Below are positions 8,305 to 14,871 of a stretch of DNA of 35,954 nucleotides, piece by piece. The notes beneath the pieces are model-generated. The model ran no database searches and was not told the DNA's origin. It saw only the letters and a program-made list of their open reading frames with translations. Every line of letters starts with the position of its first letter. Position 1 is the first letter of the stretch. A program made the translations under genes and the position numbers. The stretch comes from Fimbriimonadaceae bacterium (lineage in GTDB: Bacteria > Armatimonadota > Fimbriimonadia > Fimbriimonadales > Fimbriimonadaceae), in NCBI GenBank assembly GCA_025934835.1, contig JAICWL010000026.1, positions 1 to 35,954 on the forward strand, read 5' to 3'.

Positions 8305-9444
8305 CTAACGATGGAAGACTTGATCCCGAAGCCTGTCGGCCGCGTTCGGCAGCCGCGCGAACACGATCCGCTTGTATCCGTCGGTTTCGTACAGACAGCC
8401 TATCGAGCCGTCCTTCAGCTTGGCCAGAACGCTGTAGGCGAACTCTCCCGGATCGATGACCACCTTCGCGCGCCAGGTCGCGCCATCGTCAAAGCTCGCG
8501 TATAGAGTCCCATTGCGCCGGTCGCGAGCGTCCGGCCCCGAATGCAGCAATACGTTGTCCCGGCCCGCTCCAAACGAGAACCGCAGAATGCTGCCCATGC
8601 AGCTCGGATCGGGCAAATCGGGAGCATCCCGAATCGTAGACCAAGTTTCGCCTCCATCGCGGCTCTCGGCGAACTTGCGCACCTTGGCACCGGCGAACTG
8701 TCGGCTATCGAGGACGATGGAGCCGCTCGAAGTTTCTGCCATTTGAACCTCGTTCACTTGGCTCCGGTCACCCGCCGGGGTCTGCACGAGCGCACCGGGA
8801 GCGTTTCTGCCGGCCCGCCATGTCGTTCCTCCGTCGTCGCTGATAGCGGCGAAAACGTTCCACAACCAGAAGGGTCCCTCATTAAAGGGCATTATGAGGC
8901 GACCTCGATGCGGTCCTCGCGTGAGTTGAATTCCGATCCCAGGGCCGCTGCAGATCGTCGTCGCTCCGGTCGGGTGCTTGACGAACCGCGTGATGTCAGC
9001 CGGCTTTGACCACGTCTTTCCGTCGTCTCCCGAGGACATGAGGAACGATGAGACAAGGGCCTTGCCCTCGTAGCCGGTCGGAATTCTCGGGCTGCTCTCG
9101 GCGACACCCTCGGGAATGCTTTGAAACATCAGCAGAATTCGCCCCGAGCGGCGTTCCACCACTGCGCACGGATTGTTCAGCGAGGCCTTGCCGTCGCCCG
9201 CGAGAACCTGGAGCGGCTGCCAAGTTCTGCCGCTGTCTCGACTCCTCCTTAGCACGATTCGGTTTCCAGCCTGGTCGGACTTCGAGTTTTGACGCCCCTC
9301 GGCGAAGGCGAGCAGCACTCCTCGGTTCGAAACGACGAGACTCGGGATGCGTATCGTGTCGAACCCGCCGTCTCCACGAACGTACACGTTGACGACCGGC
9401 GGAGCTTGAGGAGTCTGTGCCACACGCACAGACAGCACCATCAT
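8305..9444 (-). CDS. Sialidase-like BNR/Asp-box repeat protein
   Basis: A six-bladed beta-propeller of the exo-alpha-sialidase (neuraminidase) type. It has the arginine-triad marker R-I-P (residues 32-34 from the chosen start). It also has at least five Asp boxes of the S-x-D-x-G-x-T-W kind (SRDSGRTW, SGDDGKTW, SDDGGTTW, SRDGGETW, SFDDGATW). The start was chosen at the ATG whose sequence overlaps the upstream peptidase stop (ATGA). An open frame continues 120 nt further, but only inside the peptidase gene with Arg-rich, non-conserved sequence. No convincing signal peptide follows the chosen start, which is odd for a sialidase. It may act on internalised sugars, or the export signal may be degenerate. 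Related propellers act on other glycosides, so the substrate is uncertain. Confidence 0.75.
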   Translation of the reverse strand: MMVLSVRVAQTPQAPPVVNVYVRGDGGFDTIRIPSLVVSNRGVLLAFAEGRQNSKSDQAGNRIVLRRSRDSGRTWQPLQVLAGDGKASLNNPCAVVERRSGRILLMFQSIPEGVAESSPRIPTGYEGKALVSSFLMSSGDDGKTWSKPADITRFVKHPTGATTICSGPGIGIQLTRGPHRGRLIMPFNEGPFWLWNVFAAISDDGGTTWRAGRNAPGALVQTPAGDRSQVNEVQMAETSSGSIVLDSRQFAGAKVRKFAESRDGGETWSTIRDAPDLPDPSCMGSILRFSFGAGRDNVLLHSGPDARDRRNGTLYASFDDGATWRAKVVIDPGEFAYSVLAKLKDGSIGCLYETDGYKRIVFARLPNAADRLRDQVFHR

Positions 9445-10559
9445 GCCTTGGCTGCCTCGAGGAGCAAAGCGTACGCGAGGCGAGCGGTATCGACGAGGTC
9501 GGTTCGCGAAATATGTTCGTCGTGGGTGTGAATCTGCTTCATCCCGGTGCCGACGACAATGCAAGGCAGGCCCTTCGCGTTGTACACATTGGCGTCGCTG
9601 CCGCCGAGCGTAGTGCGGAGCTGCGGGTCGAACCCGAGCGAGCGGCTGGCCGCCTGTGCGATTCGCACTACCTGAGAGTCGTCGGGCACATGGTAGGCGT
9701 CGTAATGTCTTTCGTGGTGGATCTCAACGGTGGTTCCAGCTTCGCGGGCAGCGGTCTCGAAGCGCTCGATCATGTGGGCAGTTTGCTTGTCCAGCTCTTC
9801 GACGCTGGTGCTGCGCGCCTCGGCTCGGATCGTTACCGACGGGCAGACGACGTTCACCGCCGTGCCTCCGGAGATGATTCCCAGATTCGAAGTGGTTTCC
9901 GGGCCGATCCTCCCGATGCGCATGTCGGCGATCGCCCTCGACGCCACCTGGATCGCGTTGATCCCATTCTCGGGGTCCTTGCCGGCATGCGCCGGACGCC
10001 CGCGGACGACGATGTCCATTTTGTCGTGCGTGGCGGTTCGCGTCACGAAGCTGCCGACGGGCGGCCCGGTATCGAGCACATACCCGAAGTCGAGGCCCAA
10101 GTCCTGGATATCCAGCGCTTCGGCTCCCTTCAGCCCGATTTCTTCGGCCACGGAGAGCAGTAGGCACACGTCGCCATGCGGCTCGCCGGACTCCTTGAGC
10201 GCAATCACCGCTTCGATGGCCGGGGCCATTCCTCCCTTGTCGTCGGCGCCCAGGATGGTATCCGACCGGCTGTAGAAAACTCCGCCACGCTCCTCGACTT
10301 CGAGCCCGGCCGTCGGTTCGACCGTGTCGAAATGAGCTGACAGGAACACCTTGGGCTTTTGCGGGTCGCCGCGAAGCCATGCGATTACGTTGTTGGCGAT
10401 GCCTCCGATACGTCGGCCCGCATCGTCTTCGTGGACCTCGATTCCGAGGTCCTGGAGGCGCCGCTTGGTCCATGCGACCACCTCCGCCTCCCCAAGCGCG
10501 GGGGAATCGATGCGAACTAGGCTCAGGAATAATTCGACGAGTCGGTCTTCTCGGATCAT
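9441..10559 (-). CDS. M20 family metallopeptidase, PepT-like
   Basis: A cytosolic dizinc aminopeptidase/deacylase of the M20 family. Metal and catalytic positions are visible: H76-x-D78 in LSAHFDTVEP, bridging Asp106 in GADDKGG, the catalytic pair Glu139-Glu140 in AEEIG, Asp163 in VLDTG, and a late His in the I-H-T-H-D-E-H segment (about 346-352). The insert dimerisation domain begins near residue 180 with RGRPAHAGKDPENGINAI. At 372 aa it is slightly shorter than E. coli PepT (about 408 aa) and closest to PepT-like proteins. Its TGA overlaps the ATG of the sialidase-like gene, so the two are translationally coupled. The substrate is not evident. Confidence 0.85.
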   Translation of the reverse strand: MIREDRLVELFLSLVRIDSPALGEAEVVAWTKRRLQDLGIEVHEDDAGRRIGGIANNVIAWLRGDPQKPKVFLSAHFDTVEPTAGLEVEERGGVFYSRSDTILGADDKGGMAPAIEAVIALKESGEPHGDVCLLLSVAEEIGLKGAEALDIQDLGLDFGYVLDTGPPVGSFVTRTATHDKMDIVVRGRPAHAGKDPENGINAIQVASRAIADMRIGRIGPETTSNLGIISGGTAVNVVCPSVTIRAEARSTSVEELDKQTAHMIERFETAAREAGTTVEIHHERHYDAYHVPDDSQVVRIAQAASRSLGFDPQLRTTLGGSDANVYNAKGLPCIVVGTGMKQIHTHDEHISRTDLVDTARLAYALLLEAAKA

Positions 10560-10573
10560 GGCGAAGATGTTTG

Positions 10574-10588
10574 CCCGGCATAGCCGGG
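10574..10588 (-). terminator. Hairpin between HNH gene and M20 peptidase gene
   Basis: A perfect 6-bp stem CCCGGC/GCCGGG with a 3-nt loop lies in the 41-nt gap downstream of the HNH stop. There is no real T-tract after it on the minus strand, so it may be a weak terminator or only a processing or stability element. Confidence 0.35.
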
Positions 10589-10600
10589 TAGTTGTTGCGG

Positions 10601-11134
10601 TTAGGCGGTCTGCGCGAATTCCTCGAACATCGGCAGGAAAATGCGCCAGTCGTCTCGGCCCTGGGCTTTCAGGTACAGCGGCAGCGACAGGTACGGCACA
10701 TAGTGGGGCCGCTTCGGCTTGCGGGCCAGCTTCATGTGCGCCTGCTGGGGCGTCTTATCCGCCTTCTTCAAGTTGCACCGCCGGCAGCATGCCACGAGGT
10801 TGTCCCACGAATGCGGTCCCCCGGCCCACTTGGGCACTACGTGGTCGATCGTGAGGTCCTTTCCCTTCGAGCCGCAGTACTGGCACGTGTAGTTGTCGCG
10901 AGCCAGCACCGAGTGTCGAGACAGCCTGAGCTGTGGCATGGGGCGCCGCACCTGATACCTCATTTTGAGGACCGACGGGGCGCTCATCTCGCCCGAGATG
11001 GTGAGCAGCGGCTCCGCTCGCATATGCAGCATTTCCGCCTTGCCCAAGAGCAGCAGCGCGACGGCTCGCCGCATGTTGCAGACATTAAGGGGCTCATAGT
11101 TGCTGTTCAGCACAAGGACTTCGTGCGATGCCAT
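10601..11134 (-). CDS. HNH endonuclease family protein
   Basis: A 177-aa protein of the widespread, usually stand-alone HNH family that begins VLVLNSNYEPLNV followed by RRAVALLLLGKAE. The nuclease core has a zinc-binding C-Q-Y-C (84-87), the catalytic DHVVPKWAGG (97-106), Asn112 and C-x2-C (117 and 120). The start at 11134 is chosen because AGGAGA lies about 8 nt upstream and conservation begins exactly there; the open frame extends further but only through leader sequence and a terminator. No neighbouring methylase or phage gene indicates restriction or mobility. The cellular role of this family is not established. Confidence 0.85.
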   Translation of the reverse strand: MASHEVLVLNSNYEPLNVCNMRRAVALLLLGKAEMLHMRAEPLLTISGEMSAPSVLKMRYQVRRPMPQLRLSRHSVLARDNYTCQYCGSKGKDLTIDHVVPKWAGGPHSWDNLVACCRRCNLKKADKTPQQAHMKLARKPKRPHYVPYLSLPLYLKAQGRDDWRIFLPMFEEFAQTA

Positions 11135-11202
11135 CCCATTTCTCCTAGCGAATTTCCTCCCGTGTTCGGGCGCGAGCTGGAGAACGGAACACCCCACAAA
11201 TG

Positions 11203-11230
11203 AAAAAACCCGAGTGCATGCGCACGCGGG
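11203..11230 (-). terminator. Strong intrinsic terminator/attenuator upstream of the HNH gene
   Basis: On the minus strand, CCCG-C-GTGC, loop GCAT, GCAC-T-CGGG is followed at once by TTTTTT. This is an 8-bp stem with one mismatch and a perfect U-tract. It would end transcripts from the oxidoreductase gene (stop at 11405). It also lies inside the possible leader of the HNH gene, whose ATG is 69 nt further on. The 174 nt between 11231 and 11404 hold no gene I can support. They hold a small ACACG/CGTGT hairpin and a weak TATAAC-like box near 11335-11340. Confidence 0.75.
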
Positions 11231-11404
11231 CCCCGGACACGCCTTGGTGTGGCACACGTATTATCGTGTCGGTCCAGGCGGGGGGCCAGGTCAAGTATTC
11301 GGAGGAAACGCCTCGCGTCACCATGCTCAACATTAGTTATAGACGAGAAACGCCCAATCTGCGAAGCAAGATTCTCAGAACAGGGACCGTCGGGCCGGTT
11401 GTGG

Positions 11405-12511
11405 CTACGCCAGTGCCATCGTAAGCACCTTGTGCGCCTGCAATGCTTCGTCCGGCGTGACGCATCTAAAAGCACCTTTCATCGCCTCGCGATGCACGAG
11501 CTCGTCGCAGTAAGCGGCCCACATCTGCAAGATGGCGTCGGTAAACCCGAACTCGAAGATGCCTCCTGTGACCGTCGGATAGGCGCTCGAATAGCCGAGA
11601 TCCTCCTCTTGCCACGCCTGCGTGCCGCCGGGCGAGTAGGGCATCGACCGGAGCGTGCGCGGCCGGTGGGTGCTGAATTCGGCGGAGTTCTCGGTGCCAA
11701 CAACCCGGATGTACCACGTGTTTGTATCGCCGGGCGAGATCCGCTTCATCTCGAGGATCATAGGGAAGCCTTGCTCGGTTCGGCAAGATAGGATCGCGTT
11801 ATCCCAGGTCTCGCAAGGCGCCCAGCCGCCATGGCCATCCGGGCGCTGATCGACGACCTTGCTGAGCAGTGGATGAACCGTGCGCGGAATCCACCCGGCT
11901 CGCAACGGCATGTGTAGAACGTGCATGCCGAGGTCGCCCATGCAGCCGTACTCACCGCAGGTGGCCACTTGGCGTTTCCAGTTGATCGGCTTGTTCGGAT
12001 CCAAGTCGGAGCTATGCAGAAACCCCGCGCGGACTTCTATGATCCGGCCGAACTTGTTCTCCTCGATCATGCGGGCGATTCGCTGGGCCCCGGGATAGAA
12101 AGGGAACTCGGAGGAGCATCGCACCAGCAGGTCGGGATGGCGATCGCTTTCTGCAACGATCCGCTCGGCGGCCGCAAGGTCGATCCCGAACGGCTTTTCG
12201 GCCATGAGATGCTTGCCTGCCCGGAGAACGCCGATATATACCCGCTCATGGAGGTTGTGAGGGACGGCGCAGTAAACCGCGTCCACTTCGGGGGAGGCGA
12301 GCAAGACTTGATAGTCGGGCGAGGCGAGCTGAACTGAAGGGAAGTTGTCGGTAAACCATGCCATAGCGGCGGCGTTGGGATCGCACACCGCGACGATCGT
12401 CGGCTGGGCATCGCTGTCGAGCAGATGGCACCAGCGGGCGACGGCGCTGGCAAACTCGCGCCCCATCAGGCCGCAGCCAATGATGCCGAACCGGATCGGC
12501 GTTCGTGACAT
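11405..12511 (-). CDS. Gfo/Idh/MocA family NAD(P)-dependent oxidoreductase
   Basis: A cytosolic sugar-type dehydrogenase. The N-terminal Rossmann fold has G-C-G-L-M-G at 12-17 and A-V-C-D-P at 61-65. The family active-site lysine is in AEKPFG (Lys106). The C-terminal alpha/beta domain begins around 135 with EVRAGFLHSSDLDP and contains GCMGDLGMHVLH, where Asp and His are the usual substrate-site positions. The length of 368 aa is typical. The substrate is probably a cyclitol or sugar derivative but cannot be named. The start codon at 12511 is preceded after 2 nt by one copy of the 18-bp repeat that flanks the neighbouring cassette, so its native promoter region may have been displaced. Confidence 0.9.
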   Translation of the reverse strand: MSRTPIRFGIIGCGLMGREFASAVARWCHLLDSDAQPTIVAVCDPNAAAMAWFTDNFPSVQLASPDYQVLLASPEVDAVYCAVPHNLHERVYIGVLRAGKHLMAEKPFGIDLAAAERIVAESDRHPDLLVRCSSEFPFYPGAQRIARMIEENKFGRIIEVRAGFLHSSDLDPNKPINWKRQVATCGEYGCMGDLGMHVLHMPLRAGWIPRTVHPLLSKVVDQRPDGHGGWAPCETWDNAILSCRTEQGFPMILEMKRISPGDTNTWYIRVVGTENSAEFSTHRPRTLRSMPYSPGGTQAWQEEDLGYSSAYPTVTGGIFEFGFTDAILQMWAAYCDELVHREAMKGAFRCVTPDEALQAHKVLTMALA

Positions 12512-12513
12512 GG

Positions 12514-12531
12514 CGGGAGTCTACTTAGGGC
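12514..12531 (+). repeat. 18-bp direct repeat, left copy (cassette boundary)
   Basis: The sequence cgggagtctacttagggc occurs here and again, identical and in the same orientation, at 14778-14795. The flanking bases differ on both sides, so the match is exactly 18 bp. The two copies bracket the five-ORF cysteine-rich cassette. This could be a target duplication, an attachment-site pair, or the scar of a duplication. Confidence 0.65.
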
Positions 12532-12655
12532 CCGTCCCGCGGAGATCCTGGATCCGGTGTCCGCGTCAGCGAAGGGGCCCGAGGCGAACTCAGGACCGTC
12601 GTCGGCACCTCCACCAGAACTAGCCCCGCAATGCCCCCGAATTCCAGTTGTCCTC

Positions 12656-12669
12656 AATTCAGCTGAATT
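12656..12669. promoter_or_regulatory. 14-bp perfect palindrome upstream of the cysteine-rich cassette
   Basis: AATTCAGCTGAATT is a perfect palindrome 43 nt before the first ATG of the cassette. It sits at the start of an AT-rich stretch (12656-12720) that contrasts with the GC-rich surroundings. It is a candidate operator for a dimeric regulator. The regulator is not encoded nearby. Confidence 0.4.
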
Positions 12670-12712
12670 TCGGTGCCGTCAGAATATTAATCAATGTTAT
12701 GGTATATGCGTT

Positions 12713-12850
12713 ATGAAACAATCTAGAACATGGTTGGTGGCAGTTGGAATTTGCCTGAGTAGTGCCTTCGCGACTGTTCTCACGCCGATTCACTGGCCGG
12801 CGTGTGCCCTTGACAGCAATGGTGGGTACTGCCCAAATGCAGGCCTCTAA
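12713..12850 (+). CDS. Short secreted-peptide-like ORF (45 aa)
   Basis: This reads MKQSRTWLVAVGICLSSAFA and continues for 25 more residues. It has a basic start, a hydrophobic core (residues 8-22) and an Ala-x-Ala-like region, as in a signal peptide. The remaining tail is short and contains two Cys. No good Shine-Dalgarno is visible. The stop (TAA at 12848-12850) comes inside the coding region of the cysteine-rich micro-ORF, which is in the +1 frame. One possibility is that this ORF is the leader of that cysteine-rich protein, joined by a frameshift or separated by a sequencing error. Alternatively they are two independent peptides. No homologue is recognised. Confidence 0.45.
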   Translation: MKQSRTWLVAVGICLSSAFATVLTPIHWPACALDSNGGYCPNAGL

Positions 12851-12938
12851 GTGCGTTGTCTGTTGCTGGAACACCGGCTGCTCAGACCAAGACGCACAGG
12901 CGTGCGCGGCATGCTGTCAGCCCGGCAGTGGCTGCTGA
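12819..12938 (+). CDS. Cysteine-rich micro-protein (39 aa, eight Cys)
   Basis: An ATG at 12819 opens a frame ending at TGA 12936-12938. Its last 28 residues contain eight cysteines in a near-duplicated pattern, C-x2-CC-x4-C, then x7, then C-x2-CC-x5-C. Such spacing is very unlikely in random GC-rich DNA and suggests a disulphide-knotted, metal-binding or thiol-active peptide. It overlaps the end of the short signal-peptide ORF (12713-12850) and the GTG start of the next gene (12928). The frame stays open upstream to 12759, so a +1 shift from the signal-peptide frame anywhere in 12759-12850 would give a secreted cysteine-rich precursor of about 75 aa. The thioredoxin-like gene in the same operon could act on these cysteines. 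No family is recognised. Confidence 0.5.
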   Translation: MVGTAQMQASKCVVCCWNTGCSDQDAQACAACCQPGSGC

Positions 12939-13383
12939 TCGGCGCCCGCTGAGAGCTGGCGTACTCTGGACTTGCGCCGCGGTGCTTGGGATTGCCGCCG
13001 GGCTAAACTACGCCCGCCTCCGCAGTGGTGCGGGCGAAAGCACCCACGCCGATGCCTCCTCGAACGGGTTTGCGTCAAAGGCCGATTTCGACGCACTCAG
13101 TGGGATGATGGATCATGGGCTGATACATTCCCTCCGTTCTGACCAGATGGCGCTACTCGAGAAGTACGCCAGCGTGAAGGGAGCTCCGCACAGCTTCGTT
13201 TCCGGGGTGCTGTGCAACGTTGCCGATGAGTCGCTGGCTCGGAGAACCGAGCCGATCGCTATGACTATACATCGAGCGTTCGCGGACGATCCTGAAGTCG
13301 ACGCGCTACCCGACGTGTGGCGCAAGAACGGATGCCCGTCCGCCGCAACAGAGCTCAAGGAGAAGCTCCATGACGCCCCGTAG
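12928..13383 (+). CDS. Membrane-anchored protein of unknown function
   Basis: A 151-aa product starting at a GTG that overlaps the end of the cysteine-rich micro-ORF. The frame is open back to a TTG at 12856, but that extension is low-complexity and wholly overlaps the micro-ORF, so GTG 12928 is preferred. It has a short basic N-terminus, one membrane helix (about residues 11-27) and a mainly helical extracytoplasmic domain of about 120 aa with two isolated Cys (CNVAD and GCPSA). I recognise no family. Its 3' end overlaps the pseudopilin-like gene by 14 nt, in keeping with one operon. Confidence 0.6.
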   Translation: MAADRRPLRAGVLWTCAAVLGIAAGLNYARLRSGAGESTHADASSNGFASKADFDALSGMMDHGLIHSLRSDQMALLEKYASVKGAPHSFVSGVLCNVADESLARRTEPIAMTIHRAFADDPEVDALPDVWRKNGCPSAATELKEKLHDAP

Positions 13384-14005
13384 CCCCTTGTGGCGATCTG
13401 CCGGCCTGAGTGGGTTTACGCTAGTCGAAACGCTTGCAGTTGTTGCCATTCTCTCGGCCTTGGCGGCCCTGCTGTTCCCTGCTTTGGCCAGCGCTGAGCG
13501 GAGGTCATTGGATACGCCCTGCGCCGCGAACCTCCACCAAATCGGTGTCGCAACCGAGCTTTACATGACAGATTCCGACGGCCGGTATCCGCTCGTAGTG
13601 AATGCATTCGAGCGAGAAGCGCCGGACTTCCGGATGGGACGACACAAAGAAGACGATCCAAACCGATACTGGACGGCCGTTCAAGCATTGCAGAGCTATC
13701 TGAGCGATCAGAGAGTCTTTGCTTGTCCGCTGGATTCAGGGCTGACGATGCGAGGGTATTCAGCCTATCCTCGCTTCTCGACGCACAACGGTGGCACCAG
13801 CTACCTCTTCGCCGAGTTGTTCGATGGCCAAAACGAGAGCAGTTGGCGGGACCCTGCGGCCGGCATTTGGTCCTGCGATGGAAGCCCGTCTTGGCATGCA
13901 ATGAACTTCGACGGCTACGACTATAATACCAACCGCGTTACAGCCCTTTTCTACGACTTTCACGTTGGGATCACCCACCATAACGCTCCCGTTTTCTTAG
14001 AGTGA
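13370..14005 (+). CDS. Type IV pilin-like (pseudopilin) protein of the cassette
   Basis: A 211-aa protein with a prepilin leader: a 15-residue basic segment ending in Gly, then FTLVETLAVVAILSALAALLFP with the conserved Glu at mature position 5 and a long hydrophobic helix. Prepilin peptidase would cleave after Gly15. The C-terminal domain follows the pattern of the DUF1559-like/SBP_bac_10-like pilin relatives: C-A-A-N-L-H-Q-I-G-V-A near 53, a Cys pair (F-A-C-P and W-S-C-D) and a closing Y-D-F-H. It diverges clearly from the other two pseudopilins of the window (no [14 protein letters not shown] core), so it is not a recent copy. It overlaps both neighbours. Confidence 0.78.
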   Translation: MTPRSPLWRSAGLSGFTLVETLAVVAILSALAALLFPALASAERRSLDTPCAANLHQIGVATELYMTDSDGRYPLVVNAFEREAPDFRMGRHKEDDPNRYWTAVQALQSYLSDQRVFACPLDSGLTMRGYSAYPRFSTHNGGTSYLFAELFDGQNESSWRDPAAGIWSCDGSPSWHAMNFDGYDYNTNRVTALFYDFHVGITHHNAPVFLE

Positions 14006-14631
14006 TGCCAACCCGAACAGAATTCCTGACGCTCGCTGCTTGCACCTTCGTACTCGCTTGCTCGGTGGGCGCAATGCTTGTTCACCACCGGGAAGGAGGC
14101 TTGGCCGCGTGGTCAGAGCCCTCGCCCATACCGGAGGCGGTGCTCCGGTCTCTCTCAGTGGCCGTCGCTGCTCCCACAGGCGGTGACCGCATCTATCAAG
14201 CTCTGGACTACCAATGCGGCCCTTGTCACACGGAAGAGAGCGATAATCGCTCCCTGCGCAGACTTCACCCTTCGGTGGCATGGTATGTCATCGAATTCCC
14301 TCTCGGAATGCATCCTAGGGCGCTTGACCTCGCACTACTTGGACTCGAAGCACAGCGCTTGGGCTCCTCCCACCTATTTCACACCGCAGCAATGGCGTCA
14401 CTGCCTCCCTCCGATGCTGCCGGATTTGGGAGATTCCTGGCAGAACTCCATATGCCTGCTCGCGCGCGACCGCTGGCATCTCTGCGAAAAGACGAAAATT
14501 TTCAGCTCCGGATTCGGAAGTCCAAGCTGTTGCCGATCGAAAGCACTCCGACGCACATTGTCTTTCGCCATGACGGCACCTCCGCGATCACGCACACCAC
14601 TGCGGGAATTCGGGCATTTCTGCGCCTCTAA
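14005..14631 (+). CDS. Membrane-anchored thioredoxin-fold protein with CGPC motif
   Basis: A 208-aa protein with an N-terminal hydrophobic anchor or signal (residues 8-26), then a thioredoxin-like domain. The domain has a beta-strand leading to D-Y-Q-C-G-P-C-H (Cys71 and Cys74), a strand with V-A-W-Y-V-I-E-F-P-L, a helical insertion typical of DsbA/DsbG-like folds (about 105-150), and S-T-P-T-H-I-V-F with the cis-proline Pro182. CGPC is the motif of reducing thioredoxins, but the topology predicts that it faces the periplasm. The ATG overlaps the stop of the pseudopilin gene (TGATG). A GTG one codon upstream is also possible. In this operon the likely clients are the cysteine-rich peptide and the Cys pairs of the neighbours, which is inference. 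Confidence 0.72.
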   Translation: MPTRTEFLTLAACTFVLACSVGAMLVHHREGGLAAWSEPSPIPEAVLRSLSVAVAAPTGGDRIYQALDYQCGPCHTEESDNRSLRRLHPSVAWYVIEFPLGMHPRALDLALLGLEAQRLGSSHLFHTAAMASLPPSDAAGFGRFLAELHMPARARPLASLRKDENFQLRIRKSKLLPIESTPTHIVFRHDGTSAITHTTAGIRAFLRL

Positions 14632-14754
14632 GCGATCGTTGCTGGCCACCTCTAATGATTTTCCCGCGTTTTCGTTGAGATCCGTGGCGAGCCAGCGATT
14701 GCCGCCTAGTACTCGTCCAAGTCCGAGTCGGCAGAGTGCCTCAGCTTCCGGCAG

Positions 14755-14764
14755 TCGCTGACGC
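14755..14764. repeat. 10-bp inverted partner of 12563-12572 near the cassette ends
   Basis: GCGTCAGCGA at 12563-12572 recurs inverted here, both copies just inside the 18-bp direct repeats. The distances to the repeats are unequal (31 and 13 nt), so this may be chance. The rest of the 240-nt stretch 14632-14871 has no gene I can support. It holds the right-hand direct repeat and a CCCCTAGGGG palindrome at 14846-14855 before the next gene. Confidence 0.25.
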
Positions 14765-14777
14765 CGATGAGCACCGA

Positions 14778-14795
14778 CGGGAGTCTACTTAGGGC
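14778..14795 (+). repeat. 18-bp direct repeat, right copy (cassette boundary)
   Basis: Identical to 12514-12531 and in the same orientation. It lies 146 nt after the thioredoxin-like gene and 76 nt before the next pseudopilin gene. Removing the DNA between the copies would leave one repeat directly in front of the oxidoreductase gene, as expected if the cassette was inserted there. Confidence 0.65.
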
Positions 14796-14871
14796 ACAAG
14801 CGGGATGCCATCAAACCGCCTTGTCATAGAGATGAAAACCGTATACCCCTAGGGGGCACCCGTATCGTATC

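Noticed and set aside
11145..11333. Minus-strand 62-aa ORF upstream of the HNH gene
   Set aside because: It runs through the intrinsic terminator and into the HNH leader and has no family similarity. It is better explained as non-coding leader.
12563..14764. 10-bp inverted repeat (GCGTCAGCGA) as terminal inverted repeats of a transposon
   Set aside because: The arms are at unequal distances from the 18-bp direct repeats, are short, and no transposase is present. Kept only as a low-confidence repeat.
14632..14871. Second cobalamin-type element suspected from AGTCCGAGT-like text near 14720
   Set aside because: Only the B12-box-like fragment is present. The GGTGAGAATCC core and the enclosing P1 stem are missing.
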